NCBI GenBank assembly: GCA_020465985.1
Contig: JAANYP010004331.1
Coordinates: 50,001 to 114,000, forward strand
Length of the DNA stretch: 64,000 nucleotides
Direction: 5' to 3'
From: Centrapalus pauciflorus
Lineage: Eukaryota; Streptophyta; Magnoliopsida; Asterales; Asteraceae
The position numbers and the translations under genes are program-made. Positions 47,884 to 61,559 of this stretch are shown in pieces. The notes below the pieces were generated by a model. The model worked only from the letters and a program-made list of their open reading frames with translations, had not been told where the DNA came from and made no database searches. Position 1 is the stretch's first letter. The number at the start of each line of letters is the position of its first letter.

Positions 47884-49111
47884 TGTGAAGACCTCCCCTG
47901 ACGGGGCAGTCCTCAGAGTCTAGGTCCCATATCTTGCAACACGATATCAATCATAACTAAGATAGAGTAATTATATTGCGGAATTGAAATTACAAGTACA
48001 AACATTAGGATTAAGTTTAATACAGTTTACAGTTTTCAAATTAAACTTATAAAGGGAACAAGTCTAATCTAATTCATGTCATCATACAATCAAGATAAAT
48101 CTACCCAGACCACCACATTATCATCTTCCAATTAGTACCAAAAGGGTTTGCTGAGTAAAGATCTATGAAAACTTCTGTCTTGATCTTGTAAGACCTAAGT
48201 ACTAGGTCCAGCGGGTGACTTTCCTTTATCTTTTCCTGCAAAAACTGTAAGCAACATCTGTAAGCAAAGCTTAGTGAGAATATAGATTTTCAGATTCCGT
48301 GCATTATCAAGCGGATCATGGGTCTAGCGTGATATATCATGACTGCTGCTACAACCACTCATGATTGAGACATGGTAGTCATAGAGTCGGATGATGTTCA
48401 AGCCACGCTCACGCTTAAATCGTGGGGATCAGCCACATACTGGGCTAGCTACCAGTAAATCAACATGGTGGAACATCGGAGTATCATACCAAGTTCAATA
48501 GAACTGGTGAAATAGCATGGTCTAGAACAATAGACCGTCAAGGCTAATCATCTTAAGCTGAATTGATATGTCAAAGGTGCGAGCAATAGTGAAGCATAAA
48601 TAATCAATGTCATAATAGCAATAAATCTTATAGCAATATCTGAAATGAACTGTAAATGCAATGTCATAGGAAATGATAATCAAATAGCTATCATGATACA
48701 CTGGGCATCACCGTACCATGGTGAGCACAGGTCTCAATTCAGCTGATCATATATGAATGTCAAATTAATCTATCATCAACAATATGTCTCAATCGGAAAT
48801 CGTGCATGTAAGGCTGAATATCTATAACTCACTGGTTCTGGGGTCTTTATCAAGTAGATACAAAATCCACCACCTGAGTTATCCCAGGATTTTATCTTTA
48901 ATCTTTGTCAGTCTCTTCTCTGGCTTTTCTTTTCAAATCAGTAACCCGCTTTCAATATCTTTTAGATCTTTAAATTCTTTGTTCAGATTTATCTGAACCT
49001 GTCCAGAATCACATCATGGTAAGAACATTTTAAGTCTTTATCTTTATCTAATCTGATTCTGATAACTGATAACTCATCAATCATTTTGTTCCTTTTCTTT
49101 AAATTCTCAAA

Positions 49112-49156
<45 letters not shown>

Positions 49157-50337
49157 ATATTACTTCATTTATTAAATTTTCATTATAATTCATGGGTATT
49201 GTAATTTTAAAATATCATTTTTCTGTGATAACCAAACATCCGAATTCGGACCTCTGGTTTGGACCATCCGGATTCAGACTAATCCGGACCAGGCACCCGG
49301 ATTCGGACCGAAGTACCTAATCTGAATTTGGCCATCCGAAACATAAGATCCGAAGTAGTCATCCGAATTGGGACATTTGGGACCGAATTAGGATTATCCG
49401 AAAAGGATCATCCGAATTGATTTTTCATCTGAATTAGGGATCGAAAATGGACACCATCCGAATTCGGGTCTCAACCGAATTCGAATCCCATACTCATAAT
49501 TTTCCTAGATTTTGTTCTTCATGTTCTACAATATGTTCATACGGATTTTTAACAAAAATTCACTAAATCCATATTTATCAACATGCAACTTAATGTAGTG
49601 TTATATTATCATATTTAGGATGTTTTTATACAATTTCCCTATCATAAACACATTAATCCGTCCAAGATCGTCCAAAGTTCGACACTTTTCTCATGAACAC
49701 AATTTTACACAAAATTTCAGATTTTGAACTTATTTGGACGAATTAACCATTGATTTTTGTTTCTATTAGTTCTGTATATTTAGATTCATGATTATCTACT
49801 AAAAATTTATACATGCAATACAACAAATTCTTATTTTTGATCCTATGTTTCGGTTTTTTAGAAAAACCGAACCAAAGTTCATAAAACTTCGAATTTAAAC
49901 TAAAGATTACCTCAAATCTTTGTAGTTTATTGATGTTGGATGATTGTTGTAACTCCTATTGTCTTTAATCTTCAATTTAATACACAATTCATGAACAATT
50001 TTGTTGAATTCTTGAGGAACCGAATGTAGAGAGAGAAAGAAGAGAGAGAGTGTGTGTGAATCTTTTAATTTGTGATAATGACAATTAAGTTATAAATTTT
50101 GGTTTTTATATATTTACTTTGACAAATACTCATTTAATCCCCCTACACTTTTGTTATTTTTCATCTCTTTTGTTTTTATCATTTAATAATTTGTAACATT
50201 TAACTAATTTATAAATCAATATAATTTAATAAAATAATTTCATACTTAATTAAATTACAAAACGGATAATGTAATAAAATTTACATTATTGGATCAAATA
50301 TAGGAATTAAGGTTCAGTTAAAGACTAGGTTGTTACA
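47884..50337 (-). repeat. Tekay 5' LTR
   Basis: 2,454 bp, TGTGAAGACC...GTTGTTACA on the plus strand. It contains a short TA tract (49116-49153), the ATCCGAATT-type array at 49237-49488 and GA-rich sequence near 50026-50052. No ORF. Confidence 0.93.
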
Positions 50338-50529
50338 AAATGAGAATTACAAATGTGAAGAACACTGAGAGCACTATTCTCAAAACTTGACCTAGCCGTA
50401 CAAAATCCGTGCAAATGAGTACAACTCCGTACATCAACAGTACCAACTATATACAAGTTCAAAACTATTGACTAATTACAATAAGACCCCTATACTTATT
50501 ATTTTCATCAACTAAATTAATTTCCAACA
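50338..50529. repeat. LTR remnant related to Copia-1
   Basis: The right end reads TTGACTAATTACAATAAGACC, CTATACTTATTATTTTCATCAA and ...TTTCCAACA, closely parallel to the right end of the Copia-1 LTRs (CTAATTACAAAATAGACCC, CTATACTTTG, CATTCCAACA). The rest of this LTR is not in the window on this side, so the Tekay element probably inserted into it. Confidence 0.65.
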
Positions 50530-51199
50530 AATAGTAAAAGTCATCACTAAAATTTGATTAGTGACCAACTTTAATGACCAAAAACGGGTCACTGATTGGG
50601 GTTAATTGACTCTTTCGTTAACGTCCATTAGAGACCAAAATAGTAGTCACTGAGGTAGTACAAGAGACTAAAAAAAGTATTCACTTATATAGTATTAGAG
50701 ACTAAAACATGTGGTCACTGATCTACTACCAGAGAGCAAATAAAATTGGTCACTAATTTACTACTGAAAACCAAAAAAAGTGGTCACTATCTTACGAATA
50801 TTAATCAACAATTGGTCACAAAATATCTACTACTTTTTAGTTTGTAATAATTAAAAATATACAAATTAGTAACAACTAAAATCTAAATATTTATCTCATT
50901 CACATTAGGTAAAAAGTTTTCATAGATACTAAAAAATATATTACTTAATATTAGTAAAATTATTTCAATACAATCGAGAGAACTAACAAAGATAATATCC
51001 ACTAACATAATCCAACAGAAATAACATTTACCAAGACAATTCAACAAAAAGAACATTCATCAGGATAATCCAACGAAAATAACATTACAGATGTTTGATG
51101 TCTTATATTATGACTATCAAAAGCAATAACCATCCAAGTGCGTGAAATCATGTCTATTTTGTATGCCGATCACTGTAAAAATTATTAAAATAAGGGTCT
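50530..51199. repeat. Degenerate ~34-bp minisatellite (50565-50800) in AT-rich DNA
   Basis: About six units of AGAGACYAAAA ... GGTCACTGATCTACTAC-type sequence repeat at 33-36 nt. Such subterminal arrays occur at the ends of some DNA transposons, but no TIR was found. 50800-51199 shows nothing else. Confidence 0.55.
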
Positions 51200-51648
51200 A
51201 TTATGAAAAAATCAACATGTTTGCATGTTTTTTGCATTTTCGTCCCTCGATGTTATTTTTTTCCATAAAAGTCCTCAAGTTAGTTGTTTCTTTTTTGTTT
51301 AGTGAATCTTGGACATTAGAACCCAGTTTTTTTGGTTTTTAAAAACCCGGTTTACTAATTATAATCGGTTTTTAAAAACCCGGTTTATTAATTATAATCG
51401 GGTTCTAATGTCCAAATTTCACTAAACCTCCTCAAGTTAGTTTTTTCTTTTTTGTTTAGTGAAACTTGGACATTAGAACCCAGTTTTTCTGTTATTAAAA
51501 ACCCGGTTTACTAATTATAAACGGGTTCTAATGTCCTTCTTTCACTAAATCAAAAAGAAAAATTTTTAACTTGAGGACTTTTATGAAAAAAATAACATAT
51601 AGGAACGAAAACGCAAAAAACGTGAAAACATGTTGGTTTTTTCATAAT
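51200..51648. mobile_element. Foldback element, about 449 bp
   Basis: Arms of about 85-90 bp: left from 51200 ATTATGAAAAAATCAACATG and TTTTTGCATTTTCGTCC, right ending at 51648 with the complement (AACATGTTGGTTTTTTCATAAT). The interior has two direct copies of GTTTAGTGAA[A/T]CTTGGACATTAG and repeated AAAACCCGGTTTA. Non-coding. The right end abuts the Athila LTR. Confidence 0.75.
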
Positions 51649-52661
51649 TGATAGGATTATAATTTTATGAGGTTTTCGGTATCGTTTGAGGCTCTTTTTA
51701 TGCATCTATGCTTCGTAACTTCCATATTTTTACTCCCAAATTGTGTTTCAGGATCAAGAAGTCAAATGGAAGCAACTCGAAAAAATTCAGCGTGAAACGA
51801 GCCGGCGGGGTCGCAGACCTGCGCCACCCTACGCTGCAAAACAGAACTACTTGAAGTCGGAGAGCACTTCCAATGCAGACCGGCATAGCCCAGCTCGTAC
51901 CCCCAGCACATGGTAGGGCGCAAGCCTACGCTCATGTGGCGTGAAAACCCTACAGATGCGTTTTTAGTCCAAAAATCCTAATTTTCATCACCTCTATAAA
52001 TCGAGGTCAATCGTTGTCATTTTGAGGGGTCAGAAAATATTAAAAAGAGAGGCGAAGCCCTGCTGGAATTGACTCACGAGCTGAATATGAAGAAGATGGA
52101 GTGCAAACGTCCGAGCCTACAATGGTTCTTACAATCATTCTTGGTGAAGAACGTATGATGAGCGGTAAAACCACCATAACCGTTTGCGGAGGATCTACGA
52201 CTAAGTTTTACTTACTTGAATGTCATTTTATGTATTGATGTGTTTTAAGTTTCTTGAATATTTTGTGTTATGCAAATGATATACATTTGGTTTCGATTAT
52301 GAGTAAATAGTTTAGTTGGTAAAAGCAAAATAGTTCATAGTGATATTATTATGTGTGCCGAGTCCATTAGTTTAGGGATTTAGACAAGTAATGTATATTC
52401 CAAACAGATCACTCATTTCACAATTTAATTTGCTTTGTCAATCAATTTGATAGTTGCGCGTTGTTGTTTAAGTTATACTTTAGTCGTAATCAATATTCCA
52501 AACAAATCACTCATTTCACAATTTAATCGCTTTTAATAAACTTAAGAAACTAGCAATTTACCCTAAGTCACATACGCACTCCCTGCGGATTTGACCCTTA
52601 CTTCTCTACGCTAATAGTTAGATTTAAGGTTATTTCTACGGGCCACAACGACAGCTCGTCA
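51649..52661 (+). repeat. Athila-type 5' LTR
   Basis: Starts TGATAGGATTAT and ends CAGCTCGTCA, 1,013 bp, directly followed by an Athila-type primer site. A TATA box (CTATAAATC, 51994-52002) lies about a third of the way in, followed by an AGCGGTAAAACC region typical of Athila leaders. The 3' partner LTR is outside the window, so the start is inferred. Confidence 0.75.
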
Positions 52662-52667
52662 GATTTT

Positions 52668-52685
52668 TGGTGCCGTTGCCGGGGA
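52668..52685 (+). promoter_or_regulatory. Athila-type primer-binding site (tRNA-Asp type)
   Basis: TGGTGCCGTTGCCGGGGA, one base from the common TGGCGCCGTTGCCGGGGA primer site of Athila/Tat Gypsy elements. Confidence 0.93.
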
Positions 52686-54239
52686 GTGGTAACACTAGTT
52701 AGGGCTAGAAGTTAGTTTTGGCCTAATTTTAATTTTAAGTACTTTAGTTTAATTATTTATAATCCTTAATTCCTATTAATAATAACATAAAAAAATAAAT
52801 AAATAAATAATTTTTTTTCCAAAAAGGTAATTGTAGTTCTCTACTTTACCACCAAAAATATAATTAGTTTAATTAAATAATTTAATTTAAGGTTTTAGTA
52901 GTTTATGCTCACACGTCGATCGGCCAGAGGATTGCCGCTACAATTCGAAACTGAAATCGAAAAAGTAGCTAAATCTCACTGAAGGACGACAGCGAGCAAG
53001 AGGAGAATTAATCACGGAGAATTCAAGCGATCAACGGAGGCACGCGGAGGACGACAGCGAGCAAGAGGAAGAGATTCCCACTTTCGAGGGTCCAATTTCA
53101 CCAAGAAATCGCGAGGAAGAAGAACCGGAGTGTATAGCTGTTAGGATGGGTGAACATGCGAGAAGGACGGTTGAGTCACATTACCACCCTGGTGATGTGT
53201 GAAACACCCCGTTCTAATAATGCGGCATTTTTACTAAAATTCTGCAACATAAACCTTAAACCCAATATAATAGAAGTATTCTAAGTTCAAACCAAGAATT
53301 TAGTGCATAATAAACTAAAATCATAACATTCATAGTACGCAACAATAAATTATCAGTTATTACAACACACCCGAAATTCCAGGGATCTACCCATCCTAAT
53401 TAAAAATTCGGCAATAATAACAAAAGGAGCGGATGTCTATCTGATACCACGAGTCCTCAAACTCTTGACCCTGAAGCTGGTGCTTTCCCCTTATTAGCTA
53501 AACCTGAAACATTGTCCCCACAACCGGGGTAAGCCGTTGCCTAGCTTGTGACATATTTAATAGCACAAATAAACATGAATAACATGGATGATACAATTAT
53601 CGGCAGAAAGTCAACATGTGTAGCACCCGGCCTTCCCAGCTGTGCGTCCACGAATAGGTAGTCTGTGTAGCATCCGACCTTCCCAGCAATGCATACACAA
53701 TAACACAACTTGCGGCACTCCCGACTTACAGCGTATAAAAATAACATGAAGCCACACGGGCATGCAATCATCACATAAATACACAGTATGCATACCGGGG
53801 GTAAGGGTTATAATATAGCAGCTCATGGTGATGAAAAGAATATCAGATAACAAAGGAAACATGGCAGTGAAATTGAACAGCATGGTAAAAGAAATGAAAC
53901 AGATAACCAGTACAAACATATTATAAATGATCATTCATGGAATTTAATCAATTACTCACAATGCTTGCAATCCCTACTCGCCAAGCGACTAATCAATATC
54001 AGCTGTACCACTATTGATGGTTACCCATCTCGATCAAATCACTAGAATCCTATTTACAAAGTACATTGCCTAATTATCAATATTCTTAACTCTAACATTT
54101 TCCAAATCCGTTTTCTCTTTAATTAATTAAAGTTCAATGACTAATTCAATAACTATCGATTAAGATCGAAATATATAGTTATTAAGCCAATATAAAGCGT
54201 ACAGGTTAAATGATAATTTAATTATTATAAGTAGATACC

Positions 54240-54375
<136 letters not shown>

Positions 54376-55572
54376 TGGGATCATTGCAGAACCTTAATTT
54401 AGTGCAGAACTATAGAACCAATCTAAACCATTGGATTATTAAATAACACTAGGGATAAGATGGTAATTATGCAATTAACATTGAATTAATAGTAGCCTAC
54501 CAAGTTTGACTTCCCACTTTGACCATTTTTTGACTCTTTTAATATCGAAGGTACATGCAGTGTTGAATAAACTCGTTTAGATTACCTTTATTGACAACCC
54601 AAAATCCACAACCCAACTAATACATTTAATTAGGCCCTAAACAGAATTAAATAAATAATCTTAATAACCCTATTACTAAATCCATTTTAAAAAAAAAATA
54701 TTTTGTGACGTACAATTGATGAAAATGAAATATACTCTCATCAATTTCATTTTTTTTTTTTTTTGCAGCCCACAAGGCCACAAGGAATGAAACTAGAAGT
54801 AGCCCAATAAATTATCTAAATGTTCAAGACTAACCTAATTAAGATGTAGCCCACCCCTCAATTTATAGCCCAAAACTCTAGTCTAACCCTAAAATACCCA
54901 ACTGGTTTTAATAAAAGAAAAATAAAGTCACTGCATTCCTACCCTTTCAGCTGAGAACAAAGGGAAAGACAGACACCCGATCGACCATCGGCGCCGGTGC
55001 CGGCGCATGCACTGCCTCCTCCTTCGGCCGAAACCCACACAACTCACACACACATCTATCTCTACTCTCTAATCCCATTAATCAACCCAAATAAATCAAG
55101 AGATTCAAATCTATCATCTTCTCCAACTTTCATGGAAACCCATCAAATGAATTCTATATCCGAAATTAAAGTTCTAGAATCCTTTTAATATGATTGGTAA
55201 TCATGTTTGTATTGATTTTTATATATATTTTCGGATTTAGATACCATACCCATTATTTCACCATTGTTATGCATTTGAAGCTTTTAAACTTAGAAGTGAA
55301 GAAAAAATGATATACTATCCTTTTATATAATATAATTTCAGATTGTACACCAGTATGAATTTCCTTTCATTGATTAAAACACTCATTAATCATTTAGAAA
55401 GAATGAAATAAATGAAGATTTATGGTATTACCTCAAGAATGAAGGTGGTGGTGAGCTTCTTCTTGATTTCTTCAAAAAATTTCCACACCCTCTACTTCGA
55501 AATTAAAAATGAAAACCCAGATTTAAGTGTTCTTGATATTGAAAAGTGAATGAATTTATAAATGGATATACA

Positions 55573-55632
55573 TGTGTGTGTGTGTGTGTATATATATATA
55601 TACACACACACACACAGACACACACACAACAC

Positions 55633-55666
<34 letters not shown>
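55573..55666. repeat. Palindromic (TG)n(TA)n(CA)n and (GA)n microsatellites
   Basis: (TG)8, (TA)6, (CA)8 in immediate succession form one self-complementary tract, followed by CA-rich and (GA)14 sequence. Confidence 0.93.
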
Positions 55667-55670
<4 letters not shown>

Positions 55671-56575
55671 ATGATGATGATGATGTTAACGATGATAATG
55701 CACCCATGCAAGAAAACCCTCACCCTCACCCACAATAATGTTTTGATTCTCACGATTAGTAGTTAGTTTTTTTTTCCTTTTATTTTAACTTTTCACCTTT
55801 GTTTAAATACATTCCATATGTCCAAACATATATCAATTATTTATTTATTTATTGATCTCTAGCATGAATTTTTTTTTCCTTTTTACATACATATATGTAT
55901 TCATAGTTATTTATTAATTAAAATCCTAATTCTTAGACCTATACAATCCAACATTTAAATGTCAACATTCGAATTTAATAACTTAAATCCAATTTTCTCG
56001 AATTAATTAATTTGATTGCGTGATTCAAAATAGTTACCTTAAGGGTTTGCGGGTGTTACAATGTGCCCGACCCTTCTCCTATTCGATACCTTGAAAATGA
56101 GAATCCGAAGTTCGTCCTCAACCTCTTCAAATTCTTCGTATTTTCCGAGGGATGCCAAGTGAGAAACCTTTTGAGCATTTAGTTGAGTTTACGGCTATTG
56201 GTAAAGGAAATCATGTTTGAGGTATAACCAACGACGGTTTAAAACTTCAACTATTCTCTTTCTCGTTAAAAGAGAAAGCTAAGAATTGGTTTGTGTCGCT
56301 ACCTACCAATAGCATCACAACATGGGATCAAATGAAGCGTGAATTTCTCCATGAATATTATCCCATAAGTAAACCACTGAGAAAAGAAAGGAAATTACCG
56401 GGTTCAAGCAAAAACCAGGTGAACAATTCTACGACGCATTTGATCGTATGAATGAATTATTGAGAGCATATCCCCATCACGAAGTGCCTAAATGGATGCT
56501 TATTAAAACATCCTTTGATGGTGTGAGTCAAGAGAGTCGCAACATGATCATTACTGCTACTGTTAGTAGATTGTC

Positions 56576-57160
56576 TGTGTAATTACAAAGTTCAAGCTGT
56601 TAGTTGAAGAAGTTCGAGCTGCTAGTTCAAAATTTCAAGCTGCCAGTGTTCAAACTCAAGCTGCTCAACAGATAGACTTCAAGCTGCTCAACAGCTCAGT
56701 AAACAGAAAGTGCTGAAATTCAGGAAAAGATATATTCGATGATTCAAGCATATCTACTATCAGAGAAATCAGAGTTTCTCAAGGAAACAAATCAGAAGGC
56801 ATTATAAATATACATAGAATAGGTTTTCAATTAAAATGCTGCACGTACAAGTTTGTATTTCAAATTGTAATTGATTTTCTGATTAAGTTTTCATAAGCCT
56901 CTAAGGTTGTAAAACCCTAAGAACAATATGTGTTCTTCGTCTAATCAAACAGATTAAAGGTTATTGTAATCATTGAGTTTGGCAATACAAGTGATTGATT
57001 GATTATATTTATTTGTTATTTGTTTTGAAAGCTTTTCTTAAAACAGTTAAGTGTTATTCCACAAACTTCTTAATTGGACTTTGATTCAATACAAGGTTAT
57101 TGGTTTATACTCTGATTGATTCAAACCAGTTAATCTTAGGTAGTAATTTTGATCTTGACA
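56576..57160 (+). repeat. Copia-3 5' LTR
   Basis: The right edge ...CTTGACA is fixed by the primer site. The left edge is inferred within 56572-56580 from the end of the Athila gag and a TG start. Upstream part 56585-56710 holds repeated TTCAAGCTGCT or GAGCTGCTAGTT motifs. A TATA box TATAAATA is at 56803-56810. Confidence 0.8.
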
Positions 57161-57162
57161 AG

Positions 57163-57174
57163 TGGTATCAGAGC
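57163..57174 (+). promoter_or_regulatory. Copia-3 primer-binding site (tRNA-iMet type)
   Basis: TGGTATCAGAGC two bases after the LTR end. Confidence 0.93.
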
Positions 57175-57235
57175 CACAGGTCTTTCTTTGTTTTCAAAGT
57201 CAGAAGCTTTCTTTTAAAATTTTTAATTTTCTGCA

Positions 57236-59563
57236 ATGGAATTTGATAATAGCAGTAGTGGATCTGGGCAAGGACTCAAAGTGCCTATGCTCAAACCCAC
57301 TGAGTTTGAGATGTGGAAACTCAGGATTCAACAGCACATTAAATTTATTGATTATGCCATATGGGAAGCTGTTGAATTTCCTCCTGTAGTTGATCCTGAA
57401 ATTGATGCTGAGGGCAAACCCATAAAAACTCCTCCAAAAACTGAACTTGAAAAATAGTCTAGAATGAATGAAGTAAAAGCTCTTACACTTTTACAGATAG
57501 CCATTCCTAATGCTTATCCACATCAGTTTAAAAAGTTTTACACTGCTCATTCTCTTTGGATTGCCTTAGAGAAAAGATTTGCTGGCAATGCTAGCACCAA
57601 GAGAAATCAAACGGATCTTTTAAAATAGCAGTACGAAAACTTTTCTGGTGGCAAGAATGAAAACCTTACTCAAATCTTTGACAGGTTTAACAAACTGATA
57701 GGTGAGTTGGAGAGTGTCAAAGTCAGCTTGGATCAAGATGAAGTCAACAGAAAATTCCTTAGATCCCTTGGTGATGAGTGGACAGTCTATGCTGCCCACT
57801 GGAGAACCAATGACACTCTTGATGAAATAGAGTTGGATGACCTGTATAACAGTCTGAGGGTGTTTGAAACTGAGATTGAAACTAAAAAGAAATCCTTTTC
57901 TTATAATCATAACACTGCTCTGCTGTCATCAGCATTAACTGATAAATCTAACTGTTGTGATTCCTTTTCAGGTTTTGATGCTAACTCTACTAAAGTTCAT
58001 TATGAAGCCTTTGTTGCTAATGATGGACTGTTTGCTCTAAATACTGAAGATTTAGAACAAATCAATCCAGATGATCTAGAAGAGATGGACTTGAAATGGC
58101 AGCATGCAATGCTGACTATGAAGGCTAAAAGGTTTCTGAAAAGAACTGGCAGATCCAACTTCCAAGCCAGATCAGAAGGCAAACCAGCTTTTGATAAATC
58201 AAGAGTTGAATGCTTTAAATGCCACAAGATTGGACACTTTGCCAGAGAATGCAGATCTCAAGGTCAGCAGCCACCAAGATCACAGCAAACTACTCAAGTT
58301 TCATCATCACAAGCACTTGTGTCTCAAAAAGACAATGTGTTTGACTGGAGTGATCAGACAGAGGAAGAGTTTCAAAATCAAGCTCTCATGGCAGAAACAT
58401 CAAGTGTCACCTCCACTGAACTACTATCTGAGGTAAATGCTAAACTCTGCTATCAAACATGCAAAAATATGGTTAAAAAGTACAGAGATCATAATGAGAG
58501 CATGTGCAAAACTCTAGCTAAGATGGAAGAAAGGAGATATGAGTACATGCAGGCCATAGAAGATCTTCAAAAACAGATAAATGACTATAAGGATAATGAG
58601 ATTCAAATGGGGCATGATAGAACATATCATGAGTGGGAGAAAAAGGAGCTGAATAAGAAAATAGAGTCCCTAAATAAGAAATTAGATGAGGCTGAACAAA
58701 AGGTGTTAGAAGCTAACAAGAAAATAGAATCTGTCAATATAGATCTAGGAAACTTCAAATTGGCAAATCAAAAGCTAGAACACCTAATGGAAGTTCAATT
58801 TAAAGATAGGGTAAAATCTCAGCTCAATCCCAAAGAAGGTATAGGATACAGAGCCACTCCACCTCCATACAACGACAAATACATTCATCCCATGAGTGGA
58901 GTTGCTGATAGACTTGTTAATGAACTATTAGATGAGTCTATGACCACTGTAGATCCTATCCTTGAAAACAGTCCTGAATCTAAAGAAGATCTGATTCCAC
59001 ATGAAGACTGTGAGTGCAAAGAAGTTGAGAAAGAACACAAAATAATGAGTGCACCTTTAGAAGCCCCTACCCCCAGTAAGAAAGGAAAAGAGAAGATGAG
59101 TGTATGCAATGCTGCTCCACATGTTTTTGTACCTTCTAACTGTAACAGTGCATCTTCTTCAAAAGGTAATAAACAGGGTAAGACTGTTCCAATTTGCACA
59201 TGCCAAAAGCATGGTGTCCAAAAGTTTCCCAAACAACAGCAGGTAAGGGGAAATCAAAGGAATAAGAACCAGCTATGGTCCAACAAAACTGGTTCTCCAA
59301 TCAAAACAGTTAAAAGATGTTTCCATTGTGGCAGGAAAAACCATTTGGCTAGACATTGTTTGTATAAACCTTCGGTTGCAAAACAGACTGTGTCTCAGAA
59401 ACATAAATTTATTCAAAACACAAAGAATTCTAATGCCAAACCTCCTGTTACACCAGTTCCAAAGAAAACAGTTGATCACAGATTTTTAAAAGTCAACAAA
59501 CGCCAGTCTACACACCAAAAACAAGTTTTGACAAAGCCCAAATCAAGTTTTAAACAGATATGA
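57236..59563 (+). pseudogene. Copia-3 gag
   Basis: ATG 57236 (MEFDNSSSGSGQG, then LKPTEFEMWKLRIQQH). Two TAG stops (57455-57457 and 57626-57628) sit where CAG is probable, both C-to-T type changes. The reading stays in one frame across them to 59563. Features: LWIALEKRFAGNAST, IFDRFNKLIGEL, DLKWQHAMLTMKAKRFL, a CCHC knuckle CFKCHKIGHFAREC (about 58210-58250), a long coiled coil (about 58490-58800), and a second knuckle CFHCGRKNHLARHC (about 59320-59360). Two-knuckle gags with a coiled coil between them also occur in Copia-2 here. Confidence 0.9.
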
Positions 59564-59579
59564 TGTGTTAAAGGCAAAA

Positions 59580-61545
59580 ACCCAGATCAAACTGTTGATG
59601 CAAATGTTGAAACTGCTAGGCCTAAAGTTGGAACTGGTAGTGTAAAACCTCAGGCTGTCTACACCAAAAACAAAGTTCAAACTGTTAAGTCTACAACTGG
59701 AACTGGTAATGGATCATCTGAGACTGTTAATACAAAGGTTGGAAAGAACACCTGGATACCTCATGTCATAACTAAATATTCTTCACAGAATCCACCAGTG
59801 GATCTCACTAAGTATAAGAAGTCACAAACAGTGTTTAGTTATGTAAATGCACAAGGACAACCCAAAACCAATTTGGTTTGGGTTTACTCCACTACTAACT
59901 AAGCTTTTATTTGTGAAGGGCACCCACAGGTCACAACACAAAACAAGATGGCATTTGGACAGTGGATACTCTAGGCACATGACAGGCAATTCTGAATGCT
60001 TGTCAAATTTCAAAGGCTTTGAAGGAGGTTTTGTTGCATTTGGAGGAAATTCCAAGGGAGGTAAGGTCACAGGTAAAGGTACTGTCAAAGCAGACAATAT
60101 GCTTTTCAATGATGTGTTGTATGTTGAACAGCTGAAGTACAATCTATTAAGTGTGTCTCAAATCTGTGATAAACAAAATATTGTTATATTCACAGATTCT
60201 GAATGCATTGTTCTTTCAAAAGATTTTAAAATTCCTGAAAAATCTTGTTTTACTTAGAACACCAAGAAAGGACAATGTCTACTGTTTGGACACAGATCTT
60301 TTATCCAAAACAAGTACTTTAAGCTGTTTGATATCCAAAGCATCATTCAATGAGTCTGGTCTTTGGCACAGAAGGATGTGTCACATGATATTCAAATCTA
60401 TGAATGTTCTAGTCAAAAAGAATTTGGTAAGAGGTTTACCACAAAATGAGTTCATATGTGATGATCATTGTGTAGCATGCCTTAAAGGCTAGCAACACAA
60501 AACTTCTCATAAGGCCAAGGAAGTAAATTAAATCTCATCTGCTCTTCATCTTATTCATATGGATCTCTTTGTCCAACATTTATTTTGAGTTTGAAAAAAA
60601 AGAGCTTACTGTTTAGTCATTGTTGATGATTTCACCAGATTCACATGGGTATACTTTCTTAGGACTAAAGATGAAACTGCTGAGCTAGTTAAATCATTTA
60701 TTCTTAAGATAGAAAACCAATCCAACTTAAAAGTTAAGGTGATAAGGTCAGACAATGGATCTGAGTTTAAAAATAATATCCTAAACAGTTTCTGTGAGTC
60801 TAAAGGCATTGTTAGGCAATACAGTGCACCAAGAACACCACAACAAAATGGTGTAGCTGAAAGAAAGAACAGAACTTTAATTGAGGCTGCTAGAACCATG
60901 CTGGCTGATTCCAAACTGCCAATGACCTTTTGGGCAGAAGCAGTCAGTACAGCTTGTTATGTTCTAAATAGGGTTCAGATTGTTCAGTCACAAGGAAAAA
61001 CTCCATATGAGTTATTTCATCATAGAGTTCCCTTAATAGCCTTTCTAAAGTCTTTTGGCTGTTCTTGCACCATTCTTCACACTAAGACTCACTTAGGAAC
61101 GTTTGAAAGTAAGGCTGAAGAAGGTTTCTTTGTAGGATACTCCACTCAAAGCAAAGCCTATAGAGTATATAACAGTGTGTCTAAAACCATTGAAGAAAGT
61201 GCCAATGTTGAATTTAATGAAAACACTGCAAATGTCAAAGGCACTGGTCCTGATTGGTTGTTTGGTTTAGATTCACTAACTAATTCTCTTAGCTTTGTTG
61301 AGTATACTGCAGTTGCTGATGAAAACAGGGTTGAAGCTGCCAACACAAATTCTCATGCTGGTAGCACAAATGTTCAAGCTGTTGGCATAAAGTTTCAGAA
61401 TGTTGAAGATTCTGGTCAATGGGATGAGTATACGGTTATACCACTTCTATCCTGTGACCCACCAGGGGTACTGGATGCTCAACATGATTCAAATCCAAAC
61501 TATGAAGTACCAATCCCAAGTCCTGAGGGAACAACTCCATCATAA
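59580..61545 (+). pseudogene. Copia-3 protease and integrase
   Basis: 59830-60260: WHLDSGYSRHMTG (protease Asp intact, the next Cys replaced by Tyr), GKVTGKGTVKADNM, YVEQLKYNLLSVSQICD. GAG-pre-integrase: LWHRRMCHMIFKSMN and CVACLKG, then a stop. The integrase core has HMDLF, several stops, VIRSDNGSEF and GVAERKNRT, so the three acidic residues are present. The part from 60739 to 61545 is open (268 codons) and ends in an acidic linker at a TAA. Confidence 0.88.
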
Positions 61546-61559
61546 AGGAAAACAGTCCC

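Larger units (their letters stand above)
35070..50337 (-). mobile_element. Tekay-type Gypsy retrotransposon, 5' side truncated in its left LTR and split by an hAT element
   Basis: It reads on the minus strand. The right (5') LTR is 47884-50337 (2,454 bp), the left (3') LTR 35070-37422, which lacks about 85 bp matching 47884-47968. The primer site TGGTATCAGAGC lies just inside the right LTR. Order gag, zinc knuckles, protease, RT, RNase H, integrase and a chromodomain-like end is that of a Tekay/Del chromovirus. The element contains the hAT transposon 39236-44787. Multiple lesions make it inactive. The left LTR end is TATA instead of TACA, a C-to-T change. A target duplication cannot be tested because the left edge is gone. 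Confidence 0.9.
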
